A stretch of 38,635 nucleotides of DNA from Caulobacter sp. S45 (lineage in GTDB: Bacteria > Pseudomonadota > Alphaproteobacteria > Caulobacterales > Caulobacteraceae), in contig NZ_CAHJWH010000011.1 of assembly GCF_903642205.1 (NCBI RefSeq), positions 1-38,635 of the forward strand, in the 5' to 3' direction. Positions 25,109 through 33,364 of the stretch are shown here, one piece after another. A program made the position numbers and the translations under genes. The notes beneath the pieces were generated by a model. It searched no databases. It was not told the DNA's origin and saw nothing but the letters and a program-made list of their open reading frames with translations. Each line of letters opens with the position of its first letter. Within the stretch, counting starts at the first letter, position 1.

Positions 25109-26737
25109 TCACTTCTTCTTCGGCCCAGGCAGGCCGCGTCCCAGCCCCGGCAAGCCGCCGAGCCCGCCTGGCATCCCGCCGCCCAGGCCCTTCATCATGT
25201 CGGCGAGCCCCGGCGGCATCTCGGTCTCCTCGCCCAGGCCCTCGGGCAGCCGGCCAGCCCCCAGCGCCTTCAGCATGTCCAGGTTCACTCCGCCGCCCGG
25301 GCCGCCGCCGAGCGGGGAGCCCTTCATCCCGCCCATCATGCCGCCGGGCGGCGTGAACCCCTTGGGCATCCCGCTGCCCGCGCCACCGCCGCCCATGCCG
25401 AGCGCCTGGGCCATGGCGGCCATGTTCTTACCGCCGCCCCGGCTCATCATCTTGAAGGCGTCGGCCATCTGGCGGTGCTGCTTTAGCAGGCGGTTCAGGT
25501 CCATCACCTCCACGCCCGCGCCCTTGGCGATGCGGCGCTTGCGGGACGCGTTCAGGATGTCGGGCTTGCGCCGCTCCAGCTTGGTCATGGAGGTGATGAT
25601 CGCCACCTGGCGGTCGAACACCCTGTCGTCGATCCCGGCCTCGGCGATCTGCTTCTTCACCTTGGCGACACCGGGAAGCATCCCCAGGATGCCCTGCATG
25701 CCGCCCATCTTCTTCATCTGGCGGAGCTGGTCGGCGAGGTCGTCCAGGTCGAACTGGCCCTTGGCCAGCCGCCTGGCCATCTTCTCGGTCTTGGCCTGGT
25801 CGAAGTCGGCGGCGGCCTTTTCCACCAGGGCCACGATGTCGCCGGATCCCAGGATGCGCCCGGCCACGCGGTTGGCGTCGAACACCTCCAGCGCGTCGAG
25901 CTTCTCCCCGGCGCCCAGATACTTGATCGGCAACCCGGTGACGTGGCGCATGGACAGCGCCGCCCCGCCCCTGGAGTCGCCGTCGGTCCGGGTCAGCACC
26001 ATGCCGGTGAGCGGCAGGCGGTCGTGGAAGGCCTTGGCGGTGCGCACGGCGTCCTGGCCGGTGAGCGCGTCGGCCACCAGCAGGACTTCCTGCGGCGCCG
26101 CGATCCGGGCGATCTCCGCCGCCTCGCCCATCATCTGCTCGTCGAGCGTGGTGCGGCCGGCCGTGTCCAGGATCAGCACGTCGAAGCCGCCGAGCCGAGC
26201 GGCGTTCAGGGCGCGGCGGGTGATGTCGGGCGCCGACTGGCCGGCCAGGATCGGCAGCACCTCGACCTCGACCTGCCTGCCGAGGGTGGCCAGTTGTTCC
26301 ATGGCGGCGGGACGGCGGGTGTCCAGCGAGGCCATCAGCACGCGTTTGCGGTCGTAGTTGCGAAGCCGCGCGGCGAGTTTGCCTGAGGTGGTCGTCTTGC
26401 CCGAGCCCTGCAGGCCGGCCATCATCACCACGACGGGCGGTGCGGCGTTCAGGTTCAGCCCCACCGGCTGGTCGCCGCCCAGCATGTCCACCAGCCCGTC
26501 GTGGACGATCTTGACCACCTGCTCGGACGGCTTGACCGCCCGCAGCACGTCTTCGCCCGTGGCGAGGTCACGGGCCTTGGCGATGAAGTCCTTTACCGCC
26601 GGCAGGGCCACATCGGCGTCGAGCAGGGCCAGGCGAACTTCTCGGAGGGCCTCGTCGATGTCGGCGGGCGACAGCACGCCACGACCGGTCATCCGGTCGA
26701 AGACGGTCGTCAGCCTGTCGCCTAAGCTCTCGAACAT
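25109..26737 (-). CDS. ffh: Signal recognition particle GTPase Ffh
   Basis: 542 residues. The N domain comes first (MFESLGDRLTTVFDRMTGRGVLS). The G domain has G1 AGLQGSGKT at 108-116, LDTAGR, and TRTDGDSRGG. A methionine-rich M domain from about 320 binds 4.5S RNA and signal peptides. The tail is unusually rich in Gly and Met (GMGGGGAGSG, GGMMGGMKGS) and longer than in E. coli (453 residues). It targets nascent membrane proteins to FtsY/SecYEG. The last clear promoter region is the 215 bases before it, where I see no other gene. Confidence 0.98.
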   Translation of the reverse strand: MFESLGDRLTTVFDRMTGRGVLSPADIDEALREVRLALLDADVALPAVKDFIAKARDLATGEDVLRAVKPSEQVVKIVHDGLVDMLGGDQPVGLNLNAAPPVVVMMAGLQGSGKTTTSGKLAARLRNYDRKRVLMASLDTRRPAAMEQLATLGRQVEVEVLPILAGQSAPDITRRALNAARLGGFDVLILDTAGRTTLDEQMMGEAAEIARIAAPQEVLLVADALTGQDAVRTAKAFHDRLPLTGMVLTRTDGDSRGGAALSMRHVTGLPIKYLGAGEKLDALEVFDANRVAGRILGSGDIVALVEKAAADFDQAKTEKMARRLAKGQFDLDDLADQLRQMKKMGGMQGILGMLPGVAKVKKQIAEAGIDDRVFDRQVAIITSMTKLERRKPDILNASRKRRIAKGAGVEVMDLNRLLKQHRQMADAFKMMSRGGGKNMAAMAQALGMGGGGAGSGMPKGFTPPGGMMGGMKGSPLGGGPGGGVNLDMLKALGAGRLPEGLGEETEMPPGLADMMKGLGGGMPGGLGGLPGLGRGLPGPKKK

Positions 26738-26952
26738 TCGCGCCTCTTGGCCGCGCCACGCCCGGTTCCGCCCACCCGGCGCGCAAACGCCAGCGACCCC
26801 CGTGGACGATCACGTCGACGGAGGGCCTCGCCGCCCTCGTCCGGTTTGTCCGCATGGCGGGCCGGGGTCGTGGCGGTGGAGGGCGCGATCAGGGATGGCG
26901 CCGAAGGAACGAAACTAGGCGAGAAGGTCGTCCGGGTCAACGCGGCTCCGAC

Positions 26953-27026
26953 GATGGAGCGGGTAGCGGGAATCGAACCCGCATACTCAGCTTGGAAGGC
27001 TGCTGCACTACCACTGTGCTATACCC
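26953..27026 (-). tRNA. tRNA-Gly (anticodon TCC)
   Basis: 74 bases with an encoded CCA end. The acceptor stem is GCGGGTA/TACCCGC, the T arm CGGGTTCGATTCCCG, and the anticodon loop CTTCCAA has anticodon TCC (plus-strand 26992-26994). Reads GGA and, by wobble, GGG codons. Confidence 0.96.
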
Positions 27027-27137
27027 GCCAGCCTGTGTCGGTCGACTCGTCGGAGAGGCCAACTTTATAAACGCTGAGCCTATCATCCCATGTTGGTGAC
27101 AGTCAAAGAGTTCGGTCGCCGCCAACTCGATCTCAGG

Positions 27138-27212
27138 TGGCTCCGCGGGCAGGATTCGAACCTGCGACCAATCGATTAACAGTCGATTGCTCTACCGCTG
27201 AGCTACCGCGGA
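27138..27212 (-). tRNA. tRNA-Asn (anticodon GTT)
   Basis: 75 bases with an encoded CCA end. The acceptor stem is TCCGCGG/CCGCGGA, the D arm AGCTCAGCGGTAGAGC, and the anticodon loop CTGTTAA has anticodon GTT (plus-strand 27178-27180). The T arm is CAGGTTCGAATCCTG. It lies 111 bases upstream of tRNA-Gly on the same strand. Confidence 0.96.
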
Positions 27213-27287
27213 TCAGCGTGGAGGCGGGGTCATAGCCTCCGCCCGCTTGGCGCGCAAGCGGGCGGCCGCAGGTGGACCTGTGTTGGC

Positions 27288-28982
27288 TCAAGAGACCAGG
27301 GCGGAGCCGCGGCAGCGCAGCCCGTCAGCCCAAACATCCGCCTCACCTACCCGGACTCCGCTCAGCGCCTCAACCTGCCCCACGAGCGCATCCAGCGAAG
27401 GCGCGGCCTGCACCAGCAGGGCCTGCAGCTCTGGAGACAGGATGGCGGGCGTGAGGCCGGGCGAGAGCACGGGCGTCTGGACCTGCACGCTGACACCGCC
27501 GAGCAGTGAAGCGACGCTGGCCTGGGCGATGTCGTTGGTGAAGGCGCTCTTCATCGTGTCTGCAGCTATGTCGGCCTGGCTGAAGTGGACCGTCTGCCAA
27601 CTTGTCTGGCCGCCGCCGATGTCGACCCGGCTGTAGGCGGTTGCGCGCACCAGGACCGCATTGAGCAGTGTGGCGGTCTGCAGCGCGACGGGTGTGGTGA
27701 AGTTGCGCAGGGTGGAGGGGTCGATCTGGGCCAGGGCGAAGGTCCCGAGGCTCGGAGAGGCGGAGAGGTCCAGCCCCTGGTCCGCCGCGCTTGCGGGGCA
27801 CTGCATGGCCTGCAGCTTCGCCTGGGCGGACGCCGCTTCCACGTAGATCGGCAGGGTCACCAGCGCGCCGCCTGAGGCGGTGGAGAGCAGGCCCGGCGCC
27901 AGGCTTGCCTGGATGTAGAGCCGCATCTGCGAGGTTCGCACCACGATCTTGCCAGCGTCGGTGACGGTCAGCCACGGGGATTGGCTGGGCCGCTGACCGA
28001 TCGCCAGCCAAAGCGTCAGCTGAGCCACCCCTGGGACCAGTCCGTTCAACGACACGCTGAGCTCGCGCGATCCGCTGGCGGCGGTCAGCAATGCGGTCGA
28101 GAGGTTCATGGCGCCGACGGTCAGGCTCGCGCCGCTACCATCGGTGGTCTGGTCCTGGCTGCCGTACGGACCCAGATCGAGGATCGTTGACAGGGGCGTG
28201 GGCGGCAGGGCGGCGGAGGCGATGGCCAGGGCCTGTGCGGCGGCGGCGGTGGGCTGGCCGCTGGCCGTGAGGGTGTCGGCCAAGGCGGCGAGGGCGACGG
28301 AAGGGGCGATCGCGGTGGTAAGGACCTGGCTGAAGCTCAGCGCCTGCAGGCCCGCACGAGCCTGCAGCGCTGGCAGGTAGCGGAGCAGGTCCACGTTCGC
28401 CGAACCCAGCGCCTGGGAGTTCATCACCGAGAGCTGCACCTGGCTGCCGGTGAGCGCCGACAGCAGGGCGTTGGCCACGCCGCCGTTCAGCGAGGTCAAC
28501 CCCGACCCGATGGAGAAGGCGGCGAACCTGGCGCGGGCGGCGATGGCGGTGCGGGTGAGGGTAAGGCTGGGACGGCCGATCAGCAGGGCGGCGAAGTAGA
28601 GCGGCACGGGCGCCTGGAGCGTCACCTGCACGGCGTTGGGGCTTGAGGTGGAGGCGGTGAAACGCTGGGCGGCGGGGACCGAGGCGTCGGCCGCGTAGAG
28701 CCCCGTGACCGTCTGGGCTGTGACGCCGCCGGGCCAGGGGTTCAGGGCGGCGGTGGCCTGGGCGGTCGCGGCGGGGGACTGGGTTGAAGCGGGATCCAGG
28801 CTCTGGACAGACGCCATGGCCGCCAGATCGGCCACGCCCTGGAGCTGGCGGGTTTTCATGTAGATGTTCCCGAGGTCCACTCCGACCGCAGCGCTGCCGA
28901 TCAGGGCCAGCATGCAGAGCGCGGTCAGCATCGCTGCGACGCCGCTGCGGTCTGCGGCGAAGGCCTGAAGAAGCGGGCGCAC
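27288..28982 (-). CDS. TadG-like pilus/envelope protein
   Basis: 564 residues. The N-terminus FAADRSGVAAMLTALCMLALIGSAAVGVDLGNIYMKTRQLQGVADLAAMA is the TadG-like (Flp pilus assembly) signature: short cytoplasmic tail, one membrane segment at about 15-37, and a conserved D-rich segment. The remaining 500 residues would be exported and are rich in Ala, Leu, Thr, Ser and Gln, with few charges. I see no von Willebrand MIDAS motif. The start is GTG, one base after the TadE stop. The rest of the tad/cpa pilus locus is not in the window, so its link to pili is inferred. Confidence 0.8.
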   Translation of the reverse strand: MRPLLQAFAADRSGVAAMLTALCMLALIGSAAVGVDLGNIYMKTRQLQGVADLAAMASVQSLDPASTQSPAATAQATAALNPWPGGVTAQTVTGLYAADASVPAAQRFTASTSSPNAVQVTLQAPVPLYFAALLIGRPSLTLTRTAIAARARFAAFSIGSGLTSLNGGVANALLSALTGSQVQLSVMNSQALGSANVDLLRYLPALQARAGLQALSFSQVLTTAIAPSVALAALADTLTASGQPTAAAAQALAIASAALPPTPLSTILDLGPYGSQDQTTDGSGASLTVGAMNLSTALLTAASGSRELSVSLNGLVPGVAQLTLWLAIGQRPSQSPWLTVTDAGKIVVRTSQMRLYIQASLAPGLLSTASGGALVTLPIYVEAASAQAKLQAMQCPASAADQGLDLSASPSLGTFALAQIDPSTLRNFTTPVALQTATLLNAVLVRATAYSRVDIGGGQTSWQTVHFSQADIAADTMKSAFTNDIAQASVASLLGGVSVQVQTPVLSPGLTPAILSPELQALLVQAAPSLDALVGQVEALSGVRVGEADVWADGLRCRGSALVS

Positions 28983-28983
28983 C

Positions 28984-29526
28984 TCAGAACCCCCCGACCT
29001 GGACCGAAGCGCTGCGGACGATGGACGACGAGGGCATCGGGATGATGCCGTTCAGAGCCCAGAGCGGGCTGCCGGACGCGTCGTAGGCGATGTTGACCGT
29101 CATCACCTGCGACTGGTCGGCATAGCCGAGCTGGACCAGCTTGGGGCTCAGGAAGCCGTAGGTCGGCAGCTCGTTGGCAAGGCAGTTGGCGGCGAGCTGC
29201 TGTCGCTCACTGTCGGACAGGCCGCCCAGCGCGGCCCGCGCGGCGTCGTTGGCCAGCTGCTGTACCGAGTGAGCCATCAGGAAGTAGCCGCCATAGACCA
29301 TGATCCCGAGCAGCAGCATGATCAGGACCGGCCCGATGATCGCGAACTCCAAGGCCACCGCGCCGCTGGTGCAGAGCGGCGATCGCCCCGGCGGGTCCTG
29401 CAACCGAAAACGCCCTGACGCCGTGATCCGAGACGTGGTCGTGCCTTTGCGGACAGACGTCTCAGGCGCGGGCCGGACGGCCGTCGACGCACAGGTGCAG
29501 CGCGCTGAACATCCGACTCGAGCCAT
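28984..29526 (-). CDS. TadE-like pseudopilin
   Basis: The diagnostic part is SGAVALEFAIIGPVLIMLLLGIMVYGGYFLMAHSVQQLANDAARAA, a prepilin-like G/xxxxEF site running into one membrane helix, as in TadE/TadF. The remainder is a short exported domain ending SASVQVGGF. The start is unsure. ATG 29526 overlaps the preceding stop (TGATG) and adds about 55 residues of odd, charged leader. TTG 29403, with CAGGG upstream, would give a 14-residue leader and a 139-residue protein more like the family. TadE proteins are processed pseudopilins needed for Flp pilus biogenesis or secretion. Confidence 0.78.
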   Translation of the reverse strand: MARVGCSARCTCASTAVRPAPETSVRKGTTTSRITASGRFRLQDPPGRSPLCTSGAVALEFAIIGPVLIMLLLGIMVYGGYFLMAHSVQQLANDAARAALGGLSDSERQQLAANCLANELPTYGFLSPKLVQLGYADQSQVMTVNIAYDASGSPLWALNGIIPMPSSSIVRSASVQVGGF

Positions 29527-30266
29527 CACGCGGCGACCCGCATGGTGGCCGCAGACAGAGCCGGCAGGGCGATGCAGAGCGGCAGGTAAGCGGCCCGCCT
29601 GGGCTCCAGCACCAGCGAACCGCCCATGGCCTGGAGCAGGCGCTGCGGCGCGACCAGGTCCTGGCGGGCCGCGTCGCCGTGGTCCGCCAGCCTCGCCTCC
29701 GGCGTGCGGGACAGGATCAGGATGTGCGCCTCATGCCCGGTGAGCTCGACCGTGACCCGCACGTGGCCCGGCGCCTGCTCCATCGAGAGGGCGCGTAGGA
29801 TCAGGTGATAAACTACAGTGCGCAGGCGCCGGGGCTCCGCGCAGCAGACACCGTCGCGCGCCGGATGAACGTCGCGCAGCAGCGCCAGCTCGGCCTCTCG
29901 CGCGAGCGGTTCCAACCTTTGCAGAACGTCGCCGATGAGGGCCTGAACGGCGACAGGACCAAGGGCGAGGCCTGGGCCCGTGGCCAGGTCCCGGGTCCGA
30001 CGGTCGATCTCCAGGGTCGAAGCGGCGTAGGCGTTCAGGATCGGAGAGGCGACGAACGAAGGCGGGTGGGTCACCAGATCGACGGACGCCTGCCGGGCGC
30101 ACCGGACGTCGTTCGCAAGCCAGCCTTCTGCTCCCGGCCGGCTTTCCGCGGTGGAGGTCCTGCGACGCCTCAGAAGCCTCCCCAGATCGGCTCGGATCGA
30201 TGAGGCGAGCCCCTGGCCTATGTTCCTCGCGTGAGCATTTCCAGGCGGGATGGAGATGTCAGGCAC
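29526..30266 (-). CDS. Degenerate histidine-kinase/HATPase-like protein coupled to TadE
   Basis: 246 residues from GTG 30266, set by AGGGAG six bases upstream; the ATG at 30293 has no usable ribosome site. Residues 60-90 (VDLVTHPPSFVASPILNAYAAS) look like a decayed DHp helix with a possible phosphate-carrying H67. Residues 105-235 follow a histidine-kinase ATPase outline: DVLQRLEPLAREAELALL, then EPRRLRTVVYHLILRAL for the N-box, and LVAPQRLLQAMGGSLVLEPR for the end. The N-box asparagine is replaced and no DxGxG or GxGLGL is visible, so ATP binding is doubtful. It could be a phosphotransferase or a non-catalytic regulator. No membrane segment. It overlaps TadE by the TGATG junction. Confidence 0.7.
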   Translation of the reverse strand: MPDISIPPGNAHARNIGQGLASSIRADLGRLLRRRRTSTAESRPGAEGWLANDVRCARQASVDLVTHPPSFVASPILNAYAASTLEIDRRTRDLATGPGLALGPVAVQALIGDVLQRLEPLAREAELALLRDVHPARDGVCCAEPRRLRTVVYHLILRALSMEQAPGHVRVTVELTGHEAHILILSRTPEARLADHGDAARQDLVAPQRLLQAMGGSLVLEPRRAAYLPLCIALPALSAATMRVAA

Positions 30267-30345
30267 GTCGCTCTCCCTAAGGTAGAGTTGCATACCTAGC
30301 TCGACTACCTTTAAAGTTGGTGTCGGGATGTTGCGCGCACAGGTA

Positions 30346-30373
30346 GAAAGTCAGCCGACCCGGCTAGACTTTC
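30346..30373. repeat. Inverted repeat between polA and the kinase-like gene
   Basis: The arms GAAAGTCAGCC (30346-30356) and GGCTAGACTTTC (30362-30373) are complementary except for one bulged base, around a 5-base loop. It lies 89 bases beyond the polA stop and about 80 bases before the start of the kinase-like gene. No T-run follows on the minus strand, so it could be an operator as well as a terminator. Confidence 0.5.
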
Positions 30374-30461
30374 CCGCATCGCAGGTGAGGTCGGAGAAAA
30401 TCGGCCATCAAGCCTAAGACGTAAGGTCTCCCGGGAGGTCTGCGGGGCCGTTTCGTAGGCG

Positions 30462-33332
30462 CTAGTGCGCCTCGTCCCAGTTAGCGGCAGCGCGGGCGTC
30501 TACGGTGAGGGGGACCGACAAGGCCACGGCAGGCTCCGCCGCCTGCGACATGACCCGTGAAGCGAGCGCGCAGAGATCCGCCGCCTCCTCTTTCCGCGCC
30601 TCGAACACGAGTTCATCGTGGACCTGCAGCAGCATCCGCGCGCTGAGCCCTTCCGCCTTCAAGGCCGAAGGCATGCGGATCATGGCTCTACGGATGATGT
30701 CGGCGGCGGCGCCCTGGATGGGGGCGTTGATGGCGGCGCGCTCGGAGAACTGGCGCATGCCCATGGCCTTGGAGCGGATGTCGGGGATGTTGATGCGCCG
30801 CCCGAACAGGGTGGTGACGTAGGCGTGCTCGCGCACAAAGGCGCGGGTCTTGTCCATGTAGTCGCGGATGCCGGGGAAGCGCTCGAAATAGGTGCGGATG
30901 TAGGCGCCGGCCTCGTCCTGGGGGATGCCGAGCTGGTTGGACAGGCCGAACGCCGAGATGCCGTAGACGATACCGAAGTTGATCGCCTTGGCCCGCCTTC
31001 GGACCATGGGGTCCATGCCCTCGATCGGCACGCCGAACATCTCTGAGGCGGTCATGGCGTGGATGTCCTGGCCCTTGCGGAAGGCCTCCTTCAGCTGCGG
31101 GATGTCGCCGATGTGGGCCAGCAGCCGCAGCTCGATCTGGGAGTAGTCGGCCGAGACGATGACGTGGCCGGGCTCGGCAATGAAGCAGGTGCGAAGCTTG
31201 CGACCCTCCTCGGTGCGGACCGGGATGTTCTGCAGGTTGGGGTCGGAGGAGGAGAGGCGCCCCGTCGTGGTGGAGGCCAGGGCGAAGCTGGTGTGCACCC
31301 GGCCGGTTTTCGGCGAGATGGCGGTGACAAGGGCGTCGGCGTAGGTGCCCTTCAGTTTCGAAATCTGGCGCCAGTCCAGGATGGCGCGGGGCAGGGCGTG
31401 GCCCTGGAGCGCGAGGTCCTCCAGAACCTTCACGTCGGTGGACCAGGCGCCTGTGCCGGTCTTCTTGGCGCCGGGCAGGCCCATCTCGCCGAACAGCACG
31501 TCGCCGATCTGCTTGGGGCTGCCGAGATTGAAGGGGTGGCCGGCGAGCTGGTGCGCGCGCCCTTCCGCCTCCACCATCTTGATCCCGAACTCGTGAGAGA
31601 GCTGGCGCAGGCGATCGGGGTCCACCTTGATCCCGGCGCACTCCATTGTGGCCAGCATCTGCGGCATGGGCCGCTCCAGCGTCTCGTAGACGGTGAGCAG
31701 GCGCTCTCTCTGAAGGCGGGGCTTGAGCGCGTGGTAGAGCCGCAGCGTCACGTCGGCGTCTTCGGCGGCGTAGGCGGTGGCGGGCTTCAGCTCCACCTCG
31801 GCGAAGCTGACCTGCTTCTTGCCCACCCCCGCCACCTGCTTGAACGGGATGGGCACATGACCGAGGTGGAGCTGGGACAGCTCATCCATGCCGTGGTTGT
31901 GGACGCCGGCGTCCAGCACGTAGGACATCAGCATGGTGTCCTCGATGGGCGCCACGCGCACGCCGTAGCGGCTCATCACCGCCATGTCGTACTTGGCGTT
32001 CTGGGCCACCTTGAGCACGGTGGGGTCTTCCATCAGCGGCTTCAGCCGCTCTATGGCCTCTTCCAGCCCAAGCTGGGTCCAGTGCTCGCGCTCGGCGAGG
32101 TCGAGCCCTGCGGCGGCGCAGTGGCCGAGCGGTATGTAGGCGGCCTCGCCCGGGGTGATCGCCAGGGATATGCCGCAGAGGCCGGCGTTGGAGCAGGACA
32201 GGGCGTCGGTTTCGGTGTCGAAGGCGATCAGGCCGGCTTCGAAGGCGCGCGCGATCCAGGCGTCCAGCGTCTCCAGGTCCTGGATGCAGACGTAGGTCTC
32301 CGGGTCGATCTTCACCGCCTCAGGCGGGGGGGCTGCGGGCGTGGGGCTGCGGGCGGGCAGGCCGGCCATCTCGCCGACGCGGAGCGCGAGGCTCTTGAAG
32401 GTCATCTGGTCGAGGAAGTCGGCCAGCACCTTGGGGTCCGGCGCGCGCACCACGAAGTCGGACACCGGATCGGGCACCGGCGCGTCGTCGGCGAGCGTGA
32501 CCAGCTGGCGGGAGACGCGCACCTGGTCGGCGAAGTTGATCAGGGTCTCGCGTCGCTTGGGCTGCTTGATCTCGTGCGCGCGCTCCAGCAGCGTGTCGAG
32601 GTCGCCGTATTCGGTCAGCAGCTGGGCGGCGGTCTTGATCCCGATGCCCGGGGCCCCGGGCACGTTGTCCACGCTGTCGCCGGCCAGCGCCTGGACCTCG
32701 ATGACCTTTTCGGGGGGCACGCCGAACTTCTCGATCACCTCGGCGCGGCAGATCTTCACCTGCTTGACGGGATCGAGCAGGCAGGTCTGCTCGTCCACCA
32801 GCTGCATCAGATCCTTGTCGGAGGAGACGATCACCACCTCTCCGCCGGCGCGGGAGACCTGGCGGGCGTAGGTGGCGATCACATCGTCGGCCTCGTAGCC
32901 CTCCAGCTCTATGGCCGGCACGCCAAAGGCGCGCGTCGCCTCGCGGATCAGGGGGAACTGGGGGACGAGATCGGCAGGCGGGGGAGGCCGGTGGGCCTTG
33001 TACTGGTCATACAGTTGCGAGCGGAAGGTCTTCTCGCTGGCGTCGAACACCACCGCCAGATGGGTGGGCGCGCCCAGGCCCTTGCCGTCGTCGCCGTCGC
33101 GGGTGTCGCAGATCAGCTTCCACAGCATGTTGCAGAACCCGGACACCGCCCCGACCGGCAGGCCGTCCGACTTGCGGGTCAGCGGCGGCAGGGCGTGGAA
33201 GGCCCGGAAGATGTAGCCTGAACCGTCCACCAGATAGAGCCGCATGGGCTTGGCGGGATCGACCTCGACCGGGGCCGTGATCTCCAGGTCGGCGTCAGCC
33301 TCGGACGGGTCCAGCAGGGTGATCTCGCTCAT
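30462..33332 (-). CDS. polA: DNA polymerase I
   Basis: 956 residues with all three activities. The 5'-3' exonuclease is at about 30-330 (LYLVDGSGYIFRAFHAL, then LEGYEADDVIAT, then GDSVDNVPG). The proofreading exonuclease at about 345-560 keeps its acidic residues (FDTETDAL, NAKYDMAVM, YAAEDADVTLRL). The polymerase domain has motif A SADYSQIELR, motif B RRRAKAINFGIVYGIS and motif C QVHDELVFE. It fills repair gaps and removes Okazaki primers. The 29 residues before MRLYLVDGSG are acidic and outside the family core, so translation might start at that internal ATG. It follows the glycosyltransferase gene by 32 bases. Confidence 0.97.
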   Translation of the reverse strand: MSEITLLDPSEADADLEITAPVEVDPAKPMRLYLVDGSGYIFRAFHALPPLTRKSDGLPVGAVSGFCNMLWKLICDTRDGDDGKGLGAPTHLAVVFDASEKTFRSQLYDQYKAHRPPPPADLVPQFPLIREATRAFGVPAIELEGYEADDVIATYARQVSRAGGEVVIVSSDKDLMQLVDEQTCLLDPVKQVKICRAEVIEKFGVPPEKVIEVQALAGDSVDNVPGAPGIGIKTAAQLLTEYGDLDTLLERAHEIKQPKRRETLINFADQVRVSRQLVTLADDAPVPDPVSDFVVRAPDPKVLADFLDQMTFKSLALRVGEMAGLPARSPTPAAPPPEAVKIDPETYVCIQDLETLDAWIARAFEAGLIAFDTETDALSCSNAGLCGISLAITPGEAAYIPLGHCAAAGLDLAEREHWTQLGLEEAIERLKPLMEDPTVLKVAQNAKYDMAVMSRYGVRVAPIEDTMLMSYVLDAGVHNHGMDELSQLHLGHVPIPFKQVAGVGKKQVSFAEVELKPATAYAAEDADVTLRLYHALKPRLQRERLLTVYETLERPMPQMLATMECAGIKVDPDRLRQLSHEFGIKMVEAEGRAHQLAGHPFNLGSPKQIGDVLFGEMGLPGAKKTGTGAWSTDVKVLEDLALQGHALPRAILDWRQISKLKGTYADALVTAISPKTGRVHTSFALASTTTGRLSSSDPNLQNIPVRTEEGRKLRTCFIAEPGHVIVSADYSQIELRLLAHIGDIPQLKEAFRKGQDIHAMTASEMFGVPIEGMDPMVRRRAKAINFGIVYGISAFGLSNQLGIPQDEAGAYIRTYFERFPGIRDYMDKTRAFVREHAYVTTLFGRRINIPDIRSKAMGMRQFSERAAINAPIQGAAADIIRRAMIRMPSALKAEGLSARMLLQVHDELVFEARKEEAADLCALASRVMSQAAEPAVALSVPLTVDARAAANWDEAH

Positions 33333-33364
33333 GCCGGCAAGATAACCGCTGCCGGCCCGGCGAC

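Noticed and set aside
26747-27099. Plus-strand frames of 81-107 codons across the tRNA-Gly region
   Set aside because: They run through the antisense of a clear tRNA gene; one ends in the familiar tRNA-antisense peptide GNRTRI.
31059-33221. 720-codon open frame antisense to polA
   Set aside because: It mirrors polA codon by codon, has no ribosome site, and its protein is a low-complexity G/V/H/Q-rich product typical of the antisense of high-GC genes.
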